Origin: Litorimonas sp963972195
GTDB lineage: Bacteria > Pseudomonadota > Alphaproteobacteria > Caulobacterales > Maricaulaceae
Direction: 5' to 3'
Assembly: GCA_963972195.1 (NCBI GenBank)
Contig: CAXATH010000005.1
Span: 124,001-188,000 of the forward strand
DNA: 64,000 nt
A program made the translations under genes and the position numbers. Below the pieces are notes generated by a model. It did not search any database, was not told the DNA's origin, and saw only the letters and a list, made by a program, of their open reading frames with translations. Numbering within the stretch: the first letter of the stretch is position 1; each line of letters begins with the position of its first letter. Below, piece after piece: positions 34,334 to 43,007 of the stretch.

Positions 34334-34500
34334 CCTCCCCCCGTTTACGGGTTTGAACCAAAGAAGGGTTGATAACCCTTCAACGTGAAAGGGTGGGCCG
34401 CGACTGCGGCTCGGAGGGGGGAGCTACATAAAATGGAGGTTGGCGTAATACGCTCCCCCCATCCCCGCTTTGCGGGACTTCCCCCGTAAACGGGGGAAGG
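34334..34500. repeat. palindromic element E2 with CCCCGTTTACGGG ends
   Basis: CCCCCCGTTTACGGG (34337-34351) and CCCCCGTAAACGGGGG (34480-34495) are inverted ends; AACCAAAG and a hairpin AAGGGTT-gat-AACCCTT lie inside. The layout matches E1 at 30445-30610, but the inner sequence has diverged. Confidence 0.65.
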
Positions 34501-34514
34501 AGTTTTGATCAATA

Positions 34515-34541
34515 AAAAAGGCGGCCCGAAAGCCGCCTTCA
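34515..34541 (-). terminator. second terminator of the groESL operon
   Basis: On the minus strand AAGGCGGC pairs with GCCGCCTT around a 6-nt loop and is followed by six T residues. Confidence 0.75.
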
Positions 34542-34564
34542 TAATATTTCGCAAGACTAAAAAG

Positions 34565-34643
34565 TCGGCGAGGGATGCAACACTTAGACAATTTTGCTTT
34601 GGCAAAATTTCCAAGAAACTTCGGAGCGCAATTTTATTGCGCT
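34565..34643 (-). repeat. structured 3'-UTR element, copy D
   Basis: Read on the minus strand: hairpin GAGCGCAAT-aaa-ATTGCGCTC, CGAAGTTTCTTGG, then hairpin AATTTTGC-caaa-GCAAAATT and CATCCCTCGC. It lies between the two terminators after groEL. Plan and core match copies A, B and C. Confidence 0.7.
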
Positions 34644-34660
34644 CGTGTTGGGCGCATTTG

Positions 34661-34692
34661 CGTAAAAAAGGGCCACCTTTTCAGGTGACCCT
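34661..34692 (-). terminator. first terminator after groEL
   Basis: On the minus strand GGGTCACCT pairs with AGGTGGCCC (one mismatch) and six T residues follow. Confidence 0.75.
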
Positions 34693-34719
34693 CGAAATAC
34701 TCGGACTGAGAGATCAGCG

Positions 34720-34825
34720 AGTGAGGCGAACGCTTTGGCAAATTTGCTTTGGGCAAATTTCCAAAGAAGTTCGGGAGGGCGGCTTTGCCGCCCTAATTTA
34801 ATCCGCAGAGCGGATTAAATCCCTC
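34720..34825 (-). repeat. structured 3'-UTR element, copy C
   Basis: Read on the minus strand, it starts a few bases after the groEL stop: GAGGGAT, hairpin TTAATCCGC-tct-GCGGATTAA, ATTA, hairpin GGGCGGC-aaa-GCCGCCC, TCCCG, then hairpin AAATTTGC-ccaaa-GCAAATTT. The linkers GAGGGAT, ATTA and TCCCG equal those of copy A, but both stems differ and still pair. Confidence 0.75.
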
Positions 34826-34827
34826 AC

Positions 34828-36477
34828 TTACATCATACCTCCCATGCCGCCCATTCCGCCCATGCCGCCCATATCAGGCATGCCGCCGCCGCTGTCTTTT
34901 TGCGGAGCTTCGCAGATGGCGGCTTCTGTGGTCAGGATGAGACCTGCGACAGAGGCTGCGTCGAGAAGCGCTGTGCGGACGACTTTAACAGGGTCGATGA
35001 TGCCGGCTTTGACCATATCGACATATTTGTCGTTCTGGGCGTCATAGCCGTAATTGGCTTTGTTTTCGGCAATGATGTTACCGGCAACAACGGCGCCTTC
35101 GACGCCTGCATTGTCTGCGATTTGGCGCAGCGGGTATTGCAGAGCGGCTTTGACGATTTCGATACCGGCTTGCTCGTCATCATTGAGGCCTTCGACATCG
35201 ATGAAGCGAGAGGCACGCAAGAGTGCGGTTCCGCCCCCTGGGACGATGCCTTCTTCAACAGCGGCGCGAGTAGCGTTCAGCGCGTCATCGACGCGGTCTT
35301 TACGCTCTTTCACTTCGATTTCGGTAGAGCCGCCGACTTTGATCACAGCCACACCGCCGGCGAGTTTCGCCAAACGCTCTTGCAGCTTTTCTTTGTCGTA
35401 ATCGGAAGACGTCGCTTCAGCTTGCGCGCGGATTTGCTCGACGCGGGCTGTGATGTCTTTTTTCTTGCCGGCCCCATCAACGATCGTTGTATCGTCTTTG
35501 GTGATGTGGACGTGCTTGGCTGTACCGAGGTCTTTCAGTGTGACGTTTTCGAGCTTGATGCCGAGATCGTCAGAGATCACTGTACCGCCGGAAAGGATCG
35601 CGATGTCTTGCAACATGGCTTTACGGCGATCACCGAAACCAGGTGCTTTGACAGCGGCGATTTTCAATCCACCGCGTAGTTTGTTGACCACGAGCGTTGC
35701 AAGAGCTTCGCCTTCGATATCTTCCGCGATGATCATCAGAGGCTTGCCGGTTTGGACAACGGCTTCGAGGATTGGAAGCATAGGCTGAAGCGATGTCAGC
35801 TTGCCTTCGCAAAGCAGAATGTACGGATCGTCCAGCTCGGCTTTCATCTTTTCGGAATCGGTGATGAAGTAAGGGGACAGGTAACCGCGGTCAAACTGCA
35901 TACCTTCCACAACGTCGAGTTCTGTTTCGGCTGTTTTGCCTTCTTCGACCGTGATGACGCCTTCATTGCCCACTTTGGACATAGCTTCGGCAATCATTTC
36001 GCCGATAGAGGCTTCGCCATTGGCAGAAATTGTGCCGACCTGAGCGATTTCCTCGGATTTCGAGATTTTCTTGGCTTTGGCAAGCAGGTCTTTTGCGATT
36101 TCGCTAGAGGCTTTGTCGATCCCGCGTTTCAGATCCATCGGGTTCATACCGGCGGCAACGCGCTTCAGACCTTCGCGAACGATGGCTTGTGCCAGAACGG
36201 TCGCTGTGGTGGTGCCGTCACCGGCCTTGTCGTTTGTCTTGGAAGACACTTCACGGAGCATCATCGCGCCGAGGTTCTGGAACTTGTCGTCCAGCTCGAT
36301 TTCTTTCGCAACGGAAACGCCGTCTTTGGTTGTGCGAGGCGCACCGAAAGATTTTTCGATAACAACGTTACGACCTTTTGGGCCGAGGGTGACTTTTACT
36401 GCATTGGCGAGAATATCTACGCCTTCCAGCATTTTGGCTCGTGCTTCCGAACCGAATTTGACGTCTTTAGCCGCCAT
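34828..36477 (-). CDS. groEL: chaperonin GroEL
   Basis: The 549-residue Hsp60 subunit forms the 14-mer that folds proteins with GroES and ATP. The GDGTTTATVLA nucleotide motif (about 86-96) and the Gly/Met-rich tail (GGMGGMGGMM) are present, and the start MAAKDVKFG is canonical. groES lies 54 bases upstream. The operon is CIRCE-controlled (see that entry). Two terminators and two copies of a structured element follow. Confidence 0.98.
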   Translation of the reverse strand: MAAKDVKFGSEARAKMLEGVDILANAVKVTLGPKGRNVVIEKSFGAPRTTKDGVSVAKEIELDDKFQNLGAMMLREVSSKTNDKAGDGTTTATVLAQAIVREGLKRVAAGMNPMDLKRGIDKASSEIAKDLLAKAKKISKSEEIAQVGTISANGEASIGEMIAEAMSKVGNEGVITVEEGKTAETELDVVEGMQFDRGYLSPYFITDSEKMKAELDDPYILLCEGKLTSLQPMLPILEAVVQTGKPLMIIAEDIEGEALATLVVNKLRGGLKIAAVKAPGFGDRRKAMLQDIAILSGGTVISDDLGIKLENVTLKDLGTAKHVHITKDDTTIVDGAGKKKDITARVEQIRAQAEATSSDYDKEKLQERLAKLAGGVAVIKVGGSTEIEVKERKDRVDDALNATRAAVEEGIVPGGGTALLRASRFIDVEGLNDDEQAGIEIVKAALQYPLRQIADNAGVEGAVVAGNIIAENKANYGYDAQNDKYVDMVKAGIIDPVKVVRTALLDAASVAGLILTTEAAICEAPQKDSGGGMPDMGGMGGMGGMGGMM

Positions 36478-36531
36478 AATAATATCTCCTTAGAGAATTG
36501 AGTGTTCAGGTATTAAAAAAGGCGTGTTGGC

Positions 36532-36819
36532 TTAACCAATCACACCCATGATGTCGGACTCTTTCATGATCAACAGGTCTTTGCCGTCAATCTTGACTTC
36601 TGTACCGCCCCATTTGCCGAATAAGACGCGGTCGCCTTTTTTGACATCGAGGGCAACAACTTTGCCGTCTTCGCCGCGGGCGCCGGGGCCAACAGCAACA
36701 ACTTTACCTTCGGAAGGCTTTTCAGTAGCGGTATCAGGAATGATAATGCCGCCGGAAGTTTTTGTGTCTTCTTTGACACGTTCGACGACCACACGGTCGT
36801 GGAGGGGACGAAATTTCAT
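36532..36819 (-). CDS. groES: co-chaperonin GroES
   Basis: The 95-residue Hsp10 lid subunit has MKFRPLHDRVVVERV at its start and the mobile loop TKTSGGIIIPDTATEKP (about 19-35), plus GKWGGTEVKIDGKDLLIMKE. It is the first gene of the groESL operon. It is full length and canonical. Confidence 0.98.
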   Translation of the reverse strand: MKFRPLHDRVVVERVKEDTKTSGGIIIPDTATEKPSEGKVVAVGPGARGEDGKVVALDVKKGDRVLFGKWGGTEVKIDGKDLLIMKESDIMGVIG

Positions 36820-36852
36820 AGTCTCACTCTCTCAGGTTCTCAGGGTTAACGT

Positions 36853-36879
36853 TTAGCACTCCCATAGGGAGAGTGCCAG
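36853..36879. promoter_or_regulatory. CIRCE element (HrcA operator)
   Basis: TTAGCACTC, 9 bases, GAGTGCCAG matches the CIRCE consensus in 16 of 18 arm positions. It lies 33 bases before the groES start, so HrcA repression of groESL is expected. Confidence 0.92.
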
Positions 36880-36887
36880 TGACACGC

Positions 36888-36916
36888 ATATGAGAGGGAG
36901 CCCGGGCGTCCGCAAG
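36888..36916 (-). promoter_or_regulatory. possible RpoH (sigma-32) promoter of groES
   Basis: On the minus strand CTTGCGG and CTCATAT stand about 17 bases apart and immediately precede CIRCE, as expected for an alphaproteobacterial heat-shock promoter. The start point has not been mapped. Confidence 0.4.
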
Positions 36917-37096
36917 TGCGCTCATGTAAATTTTTTATAAAAATTTTGTATTCTTTCGGCCCTGAGCGGGGGCAGGCTGAATGCGCGGCGCCGAGACGCA
37001 AACGCCCCGCAAAATCATGCCAAAGGGGACAGGTTTTGCAGGGCTCTGAGGACTGCGAGGAGAGAGAGGTGCAGTCCCAAGGGTAAAGCCAAGGGT

Positions 37097-37561
37097 TTAC
37101 TTGTTGACGTCAGGCCATTTTGCGTCCGCTTGAGAGATGAGATTGCGGCGATCGGCCTCCCATTGGCTCTGAATGTCTCCATTATTGTTCAGATAGAGCT
37201 TGTCATCGACAATCGACCAATGTTTGGCGTCGCCCTTGGCGGTTTCGCCTTGCGCGGCGGCCCAAGCGCAATAGCCGCCATATTGCGGCGCGTATTTTTC
37301 AGGGTTGGAAATAAACGCGTTGAGGTTTTCCAGAGACGAAAACTTCCATTCGGCGCCTTTATACCGTGTCGTGAACTTTTTATCGCCCTTTACCGCTTGC
37401 CCCTGTTTGAAATAGGCCACAGCGTCATACCCCTGAATAGCGTCATTGGAAAATGTCCCTGTATAAACCGGGGAGTCATCTTCTGCCATGGCGGCGGGGG
37501 CCACCGCCAGAGCCGGCAATCCGGCCAGCGCGAGCGCGATGATATAAGACTTGAGAGGCAT
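37097..37561 (-). CDS. secreted YHS-domain protein
   Basis: The ATG at 37561 has an AAAGGAGA ribosome site; the frame is open further upstream. The 154-residue product has a signal peptide (residues 1-26, PAAMAED) and a YHS-type fold: IQGYDAVAYFKQG (about 39-51), FSSLENLNAFISNPEKYAPQ, YGGYCAWAAAQG. YHS domains bind metals or are structural; this secreted group is of unknown role. It stands alone between groES and the type IIG gene. Confidence 0.87.
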   Translation of the reverse strand: MPLKSYIIALALAGLPALAVAPAAMAEDDSPVYTGTFSNDAIQGYDAVAYFKQGQAVKGDKKFTTRYKGAEWKFSSLENLNAFISNPEKYAPQYGGYCAWAAAQGETAKGDAKHWSIVDDKLYLNNNGDIQSQWEADRRNLISQADAKWPDVNK

Positions 37562-37714
37562 GGTGTCTCCTTTCAAAAGGAATAAATCCGATTTGTTCGC
37601 GAGCCTGCAAGGTTTAGGGCCCGCCAACAATAAATCCCGCATAGCAAAATCAGTTCCCCACGTCTTTAAACAGAGGAGTCACATCTCTGTGAGAGGAAAA
37701 AAAGGGATGCCGTT

Positions 37715-40700
37715 TTATAATTTTATTTCGGCATCCGGACGTCCTGCCTGTAGGGCGTTTATCCAGTGCTTAGCCAGTTTGGCCGTCCGGTATTCGCCGT
37801 AAAGTTTCTTTTCCTGGCGTTCGACGATGGGAAAGGTGGAATAGATATAATCCACATCACCCGGGTCAGTGATGCCGTATAAGATGAAATATAGAGCGTC
37901 GAGCTTGGCTTTCAAATGTAAGCGCCGATCCTCATCCCAAATGAAGGGCGGTTTCACCTCGCCCGCCGCATCGACATAGCCCATATCCTTGGCAAAGGGG
38001 GCCATGTCATGAGCGGTATACGTCAACTCTAGCACCGTCTCGCGCACAATCTCTCCCGCCGTTCTCGATCCAAATTTGACAGCCTCATAAGTTTCAGGAG
38101 GCACGACTGGGAGTTGTTCAACGATGTACCAGTTCATGCTAGTGCTATGAGCTTTAGTTCTGGCAACAAAATCAAATGAAATTGACGCCATATTTGCGAG
38201 TAAATAATTTTTCGAATTATCTGATGTACCCTGAAAAGATAATATTGGAAGCTTATTATTAAAAGCTGCGAAAGGCGTGAGCGATGTAACAAATGTCCGA
38301 ACATCCGTCGCTCTGGCAATATCACGAAATGCCAAAAAGTATTTTGCGTCGTACTTCTCATTCACTTCACTTCGATTAACCCAATATTGTGGTGTTGGGA
38401 CAAAATTTGGATTTTGTTTTTCTTCAAGTGTGACATCGCCAGAAAGAGCGGCATTATGCAAGTTGGCTTCGTTAAGTTTCACTGAGGCAGAGCGATGATC
38501 GTAAAGATGGATCATTCGTCCCACATATAATGGCACCCATTCACCACTTGGACTGTCCCATACATTGCCACCTATCGGGTAGGCTCCTTCATTTCTTTCT
38601 AACTCCTGACGGGTTCGAAATTTATCCGAATCATTTGTCATATGAAACATTGTTGAATATTTCACTGGCCAGGTTTTGATGGGTTCGCGGCCCGAGTGAT
38701 CGATCAGAACCGGCAGGTTTTTATAAACGGTGCGGGTGATTTCGGCGTCACGCCGCGTGCGAAAAATCGGAGCAGTGCCCGTATTGGGATTAATGCGGGC
38801 GAAGTCTTCGGGTGAGAGGGGGAAACACCGATCAGGATCTAATATTTCTTCGGGCGATTGAAGGAAAAATGCACATGACGCGGGTTTATCCAAGGAATGG
38901 CCAGAAATGATGATAGCCGAAAATTTAAACCGGCTATCCACATCTGGAAAGAATGGATCCAATCCGCATCGCGTCCGTCTATTTTCGAAATCATACAGCG
39001 CCTTCAACTTACCCGTGGTTGCGACCCCACTGAAAAATTTGGCGGCAGTTTTATCGCTGGCAATTCCTGAAGGCACTAATAGTCCCATCATACCGCCAGT
39101 TTTCAACAGACTTTGCGCACGTTCGACAAAAAGGGAATAAAGATTAATATCACCGCGCCCCAAAAGAGGATAATGTCCGCCTTTTTTCTTGTCGCGCCGG
39201 GCTTCTGACAATTGCATCTGCGCCCGTTTATCAGCCTTTTTAAAGTCCTCAAAAAGCGGGTCGTCATTCTTCTCCAATTCGGCAATCGCTTTTTTCCGAT
39301 CAGAGGCCCGGGGTTTCATCGCGATTTCAGGCCGACGGGCGGCAAACCATTCCACCTGTTGCAATTTTATTCTATCCCAAGGCGGATTACCTATGACGGC
39401 ATCAAACCCGCCGTGGAAAGAAGGGGATGACCATCTGTCCCAAACACCTGGAAACGCGACTTGCCAATGGAGAAAGTTCTCTTCCTCCATCAATTCTCGT
39501 GCCTCTGCCCAGATTTCAGCAAACCGTTCCGAGTCCCGAACGTTTTTCCGGGGTGGACGAGTGCCAGCCATAATCCATTTCGGGTCGCCGAAATGCTCAG
39601 TATAAAAAGCGCTGATAATACCTTTATCTTTGGAGTTTAATTTCATCCAGCGTAGGGCATGGGCGAAACTCATGAAATGATAAAGGTCAGAAACCTTTTC
39701 CATCATTTCACCATACATGGATTTGGACTGCTCGACTTCTTCAATTTCGGCATCGGCAAGCATTTCAATCGTTTTCATGATGTTTTCTGCCGACGCCGCT
39801 TCGCGCACGAGGGGTTGCGAGAGTAGACTGCCGCCTAATAATTCAACATCATTTCTCCAGTCATAGACTGACATACCGAAAAGTGAATCACCGCATTTCA
39901 AATGGTGATCCAAAAAGGATAACGGGGCACCGACCGTAAAAGTGTGAAGCCAGAGCGAGACTTTAGCAAGTTCGACGGCCATAGCGTTTTTATCCACGCC
40001 GTAAATGCAGCGTTTCAAGACCATGCGGCGAATAATATGCGGATCGTCCAGATGTTCTTCTTTGACGGCCCATTGCTTTTCGCGAGCGTTTTCGAAAATT
40101 TTCTCGCGGGTTAGCTCGACCCGTTGAATAACCGCAGAGGGCTCGGATGTTCTCTCAATAGCTGTGGCAACTTCATCGGATAGGAAATCTACCAAGCTAA
40201 CCAAAAAATGTCCTGATCCCATCGCCGGATCGCAGATTTTCAGTTTCAGAATTTCGTCCGCCGGATCAGCGGTTTCATAAGCGCGATCAATTAGGGGGCG
40301 TAGGGTTTCTTCGATAATCAAATCCACCAGATTCTCAGGCGTATAATATGATCCTGATCCCTTTCGGGCGAATATATTAGGGCGGATATCAATTATGCCA
40401 TCTGTCTCGGTAATTTCATATTCAAGCAAACGTTCGTACACGCTACCAAGTTGTTGCACGGACAGATCACGGTAATTGATATATTTTCGGTCTCCGGCTT
40501 CGGTTTTCGCAAAACACATAGCATCGACCAAAGTCACCATGACGGTATCGGATAGGCGTATTGTTTCCAGTAATTCGTGTTTTTCTGAATTAAATAGTCC
40601 GCCATTATATGGCGGAATGCCAATGGATTTGTCACCTTTGTCAATTCCACGGCAAAGTCCGGCGAAATGATCCCAATAGCTGGTCCGCGTATCTGAAAAA

Positions 40701-41665
40701 GTATCGTCTTCTGCCAGTCGTCGACCAATGTCGTTACGCACTCTTTCGCGAAGTCCATAATCATCATAACGCTTTTCGTGTACGGGCAGAAGGTCACGGT
40801 CTTCGGCATAAAGGACAAAGAGAAGCCGATACAGAAGGACTAAAGCCGCGTTCCGTACATCCTCCATAGGGCTGTCAGGCGCCGCAGCCGAAATGGCTTT
40901 AGCCAAGGCAGGGTAAACCTCATTAAAAATCTTACCGGAGAGGTCCTCTGCAACACGTTCTTCGTAATAGCGCGCAATGTCTAGAGCCCTGGCATGGAGC
41001 GTTCGCATTTTTGAGGGGTGAAGGGCAAACCCCGTCCGTCCAAAGAGAAGGTAAAAGACTTTTAACTGATGATCTGTTTTGTCTTCTAATGCAGAACGCA
41101 AATCCACTTCGAAGAAGTCGTCGCGTCTGGATTTAGCGTCTTGCCAATAGAGCCGCCACAAGGCTCCATTGGTTAAAATACCCCATTTAAGTTTGCGGTC
41201 TGTTATACGGTCAGCACTGGATAAATAATTGAGAATTTGACTGGACGGTGTGCCTTTATCTTCGACCCCCTTTGTGCGTCTGTCGAGGGGGCGATCCCAT
41301 CGTTTAGCCTCGACCAGACAGGTTGCAAAAGCATATCGTCTGAATTCACCTGTCTTTTCCAGAGCCTTTTCCTTTTCCTTAGAAGAGAGAAAAAGGATTC
41401 CATCAGGTACTTCTTCGCGTCCTTTGTTTGAGAGGTTTTGTTGGGGGAGGGAGTCGTTCCAGCCTAAAGCTTCTAGAATTGGCCAGATGAGTTCGCTTTC
41501 GGTTGTTGCTTCATTAGGGGTTCCATCTGTCGGAAATTTTTTGAATTGAATTTCCAGTGACGAACGGAATGCATCGAATAACTCAGAAGAAACATCTTCC
41601 CAATCAGGCATGTCTCGAATGCTATCCGTCAGGAAATCCTGCGCGAATAAAGTCCCTTTAAACAT
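37715..41665 (-). CDS. type IIG restriction-modification protein (Eco57I-like)
   Basis: The 1316-residue protein fuses a nuclease and a methyltransferase. An N-terminal PD-(D/E)xK pattern is seen as PDGILF (Asp88) and CLVEAKRW (Glu119, Lys121). The methyltransferase core has DPAMGSGHF (479-487, motif I) and NPPWDR (760-765, motif IV), giving N6-methyladenine. The C-terminal ~400 residues should hold the target-recognition domain. Such one-protein systems cut unmodified DNA and methylate one strand of their own. The recognition site is unknown. No separate specificity or ATPase gene lies beside it. Start 41665 has a GGAAG site; Met19 is an alternative. Confidence 0.85.
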   Translation of the reverse strand: MFKGTLFAQDFLTDSIRDMPDWEDVSSELFDAFRSSLEIQFKKFPTDGTPNEATTESELIWPILEALGWNDSLPQQNLSNKGREEVPDGILFLSSKEKEKALEKTGEFRRYAFATCLVEAKRWDRPLDRRTKGVEDKGTPSSQILNYLSSADRITDRKLKWGILTNGALWRLYWQDAKSRRDDFFEVDLRSALEDKTDHQLKVFYLLFGRTGFALHPSKMRTLHARALDIARYYEERVAEDLSGKIFNEVYPALAKAISAAAPDSPMEDVRNAALVLLYRLLFVLYAEDRDLLPVHEKRYDDYGLRERVRNDIGRRLAEDDTFSDTRTSYWDHFAGLCRGIDKGDKSIGIPPYNGGLFNSEKHELLETIRLSDTVMVTLVDAMCFAKTEAGDRKYINYRDLSVQQLGSVYERLLEYEITETDGIIDIRPNIFARKGSGSYYTPENLVDLIIEETLRPLIDRAYETADPADEILKLKICDPAMGSGHFLVSLVDFLSDEVATAIERTSEPSAVIQRVELTREKIFENAREKQWAVKEEHLDDPHIIRRMVLKRCIYGVDKNAMAVELAKVSLWLHTFTVGAPLSFLDHHLKCGDSLFGMSVYDWRNDVELLGGSLLSQPLVREAASAENIMKTIEMLADAEIEEVEQSKSMYGEMMEKVSDLYHFMSFAHALRWMKLNSKDKGIISAFYTEHFGDPKWIMAGTRPPRKNVRDSERFAEIWAEARELMEEENFLHWQVAFPGVWDRWSSPSFHGGFDAVIGNPPWDRIKLQQVEWFAARRPEIAMKPRASDRKKAIAELEKNDDPLFEDFKKADKRAQMQLSEARRDKKKGGHYPLLGRGDINLYSLFVERAQSLLKTGGMMGLLVPSGIASDKTAAKFFSGVATTGKLKALYDFENRRTRCGLDPFFPDVDSRFKFSAIIISGHSLDKPASCAFFLQSPEEILDPDRCFPLSPEDFARINPNTGTAPIFRTRRDAEITRTVYKNLPVLIDHSGREPIKTWPVKYSTMFHMTNDSDKFRTRQELERNEGAYPIGGNVWDSPSGEWVPLYVGRMIHLYDHRSASVKLNEANLHNAALSGDVTLEEKQNPNFVPTPQYWVNRSEVNEKYDAKYFLAFRDIARATDVRTFVTSLTPFAAFNNKLPILSFQGTSDNSKNYLLANMASISFDFVARTKAHSTSMNWYIVEQLPVVPPETYEAVKFGSRTAGEIVRETVLELTYTAHDMAPFAKDMGYVDAAGEVKPPFIWDEDRRLHLKAKLDALYFILYGITDPGDVDYIYSTFPIVERQEKKLYGEYRTAKLAKHWINALQAGRPDAEIKL

Positions 41666-41902
41666 GATGGCTTCCGTGAATCAAAATAAGTCCTCCCTGA
41701 ACTCACCCCTAGCGTGTTGTGTTTCACAGGGACACTGTTTTTTGGGTCATAACACGGCTCGAGCGTCTTATTTAAATGTCTTCAAACCTGTCCAAATTGA
41801 AATTCTGTGGCCGCATTCCGGCCTTATTTGGGCTGTCTTTGGCGGGAACTCCGATGGGGAATAACCGTTTGATAGCCCATGGAGAAAAAGAAAGGACATA
41901 AC

Positions 41903-42865
41903 ATGTCAAAAGAATTCCTTAAATCCGGAGCCGCCGGCTTTGCGCTTGTGGCTTCCCTCTTCGTTGTTTCGCCTGCCACGGCTCAGCTGGGCGGCGTAAC
42001 TGGTCAGGTTGGAGGCGTTGTCGATTCGACCGCGCGCACCACAACTGACCTGCAGTCCAAAACGCGTCTGGAAAAAGAGTCTGACCTGCGAAAGGCCAAG
42101 GCCAAGGCTGACCTTGAAAATCAGACCGATCTTTCCAATCAGACAGAGGTCGGAGCGGACGCTATGGGCAACGCTCAGAGCCGTCTGGGCGACGACATCA
42201 TGACGGACACAACGGCTGACGCCGCGGCGAACGCCAGATCACAGACCGATTTGTCCAGCACAACACGAACCGGCGCCGAGATTGACGGCAGCGCTGTAAG
42301 GCAGGAGATGCTAGACACCATGACCGAGGGTCAGACAACCGTTGAAACGGCTGGCGACGTGATGGTGGATACGGCGACGAAAACATCAGGTAGAACCGCC
42401 GCTTCCATTGAAGCTCAGAATGACGCCATGTCAGAGACGATAGTTGATTCGGGCGAAACTGTTCAGAGCCAAGCAGATGTTGACGGGACGGTTTCCGGCG
42501 ACGCCGAAGCAGGCACGACACTCGGCGTAAATACGCCGTCCCGTGTCGGCGTGGGCCTTTCCAGCCCGGTTGCGGTTGGCGTTCAGTCTAATTCTTCCGC
42601 AGATGCGCGCTATTCAGGCCGGACAGAGGCGGGCGTGGCGGCCAAAGCGCCTACGACGTCCCTGGACGGAATGCTGACGATTGGCACGACTGTCATGTCA
42701 AATTCCGGCGCGGCGCTCGGAACGATTAGCGGTCTGCAAACGACAGAGGCCGGCGTTATCAGCGCTGTAAATCTCGAAGGACAGGCGAAAGCCGTTCCCG
42801 TGAACGCGCTGTCGGCAGAAGGCGACGTATTAGTGTCGTCCATGACGAAAGCTGACGTAAAATAA
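41903..42865 (+). CDS. secreted Thr/Asp-rich repetitive protein with PRC-barrel-like end
   Basis: The ATG at 41903 has an AAAGGA site, giving 320 residues; an in-frame start 24 bases upstream is less likely. After a signal peptide (PATAQLGG) comes a long low-complexity region (about 25-240) rich in Ala, Asp, Thr, Ser and Gln with irregular repeats. The final 70 residues (GTTVMSNSGAALGTISGL, then AVPVNALSAEGDVLVSS) look like a PRC-barrel-type domain. Alternative views are a cell-surface or matrix protein. A terminator follows. Confidence 0.65.
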   Translation: MSKEFLKSGAAGFALVASLFVVSPATAQLGGVTGQVGGVVDSTARTTTDLQSKTRLEKESDLRKAKAKADLENQTDLSNQTEVGADAMGNAQSRLGDDIMTDTTADAAANARSQTDLSSTTRTGAEIDGSAVRQEMLDTMTEGQTTVETAGDVMVDTATKTSGRTAASIEAQNDAMSETIVDSGETVQSQADVDGTVSGDAEAGTTLGVNTPSRVGVGLSSPVAVGVQSNSSADARYSGRTEAGVAAKAPTTSLDGMLTIGTTVMSNSGAALGTISGLQTTEAGVISAVNLEGQAKAVPVNALSAEGDVLVSSMTKADVK

Positions 42866-42897
42866 AGAGTCTCGGTAAAACGAAGCCGAATATTAGG

Positions 42898-42926
42898 CCC
42901 GCTCCGTCTGACGGGGCGGGTTTTTT
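42898..42926 (+). terminator. terminator after the repetitive secreted protein
   Basis: CCCGCTCCGT pairs with ACGGGGCGGG (one G-T pair), followed by six T residues. Confidence 0.85.
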
Positions 42927-42956
42927 ATTGGCGCAATGGCCTAAAGTGTTGGCCAC

Positions 42957-42981
42957 TAAAAAACCGGCCCGAGGGCCGGTT
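42957..42981 (-). terminator. terminator of the carbonic anhydrase-SulP operon
   Basis: On the minus strand AACCGGCCC-2 nt-GGGCCGGTT is followed by TTTT, just after the SulP stop. Confidence 0.8.
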
Positions 42982-43007
42982 GATTTGATAAGCATCGCTT
43001 TCGGGCC

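Noticed and set aside
34900..36501. Long ORFs on the plus strand opposite groEL
   Set aside because: They are antisense shadows of the chaperonin genes without ribosome sites or motifs.
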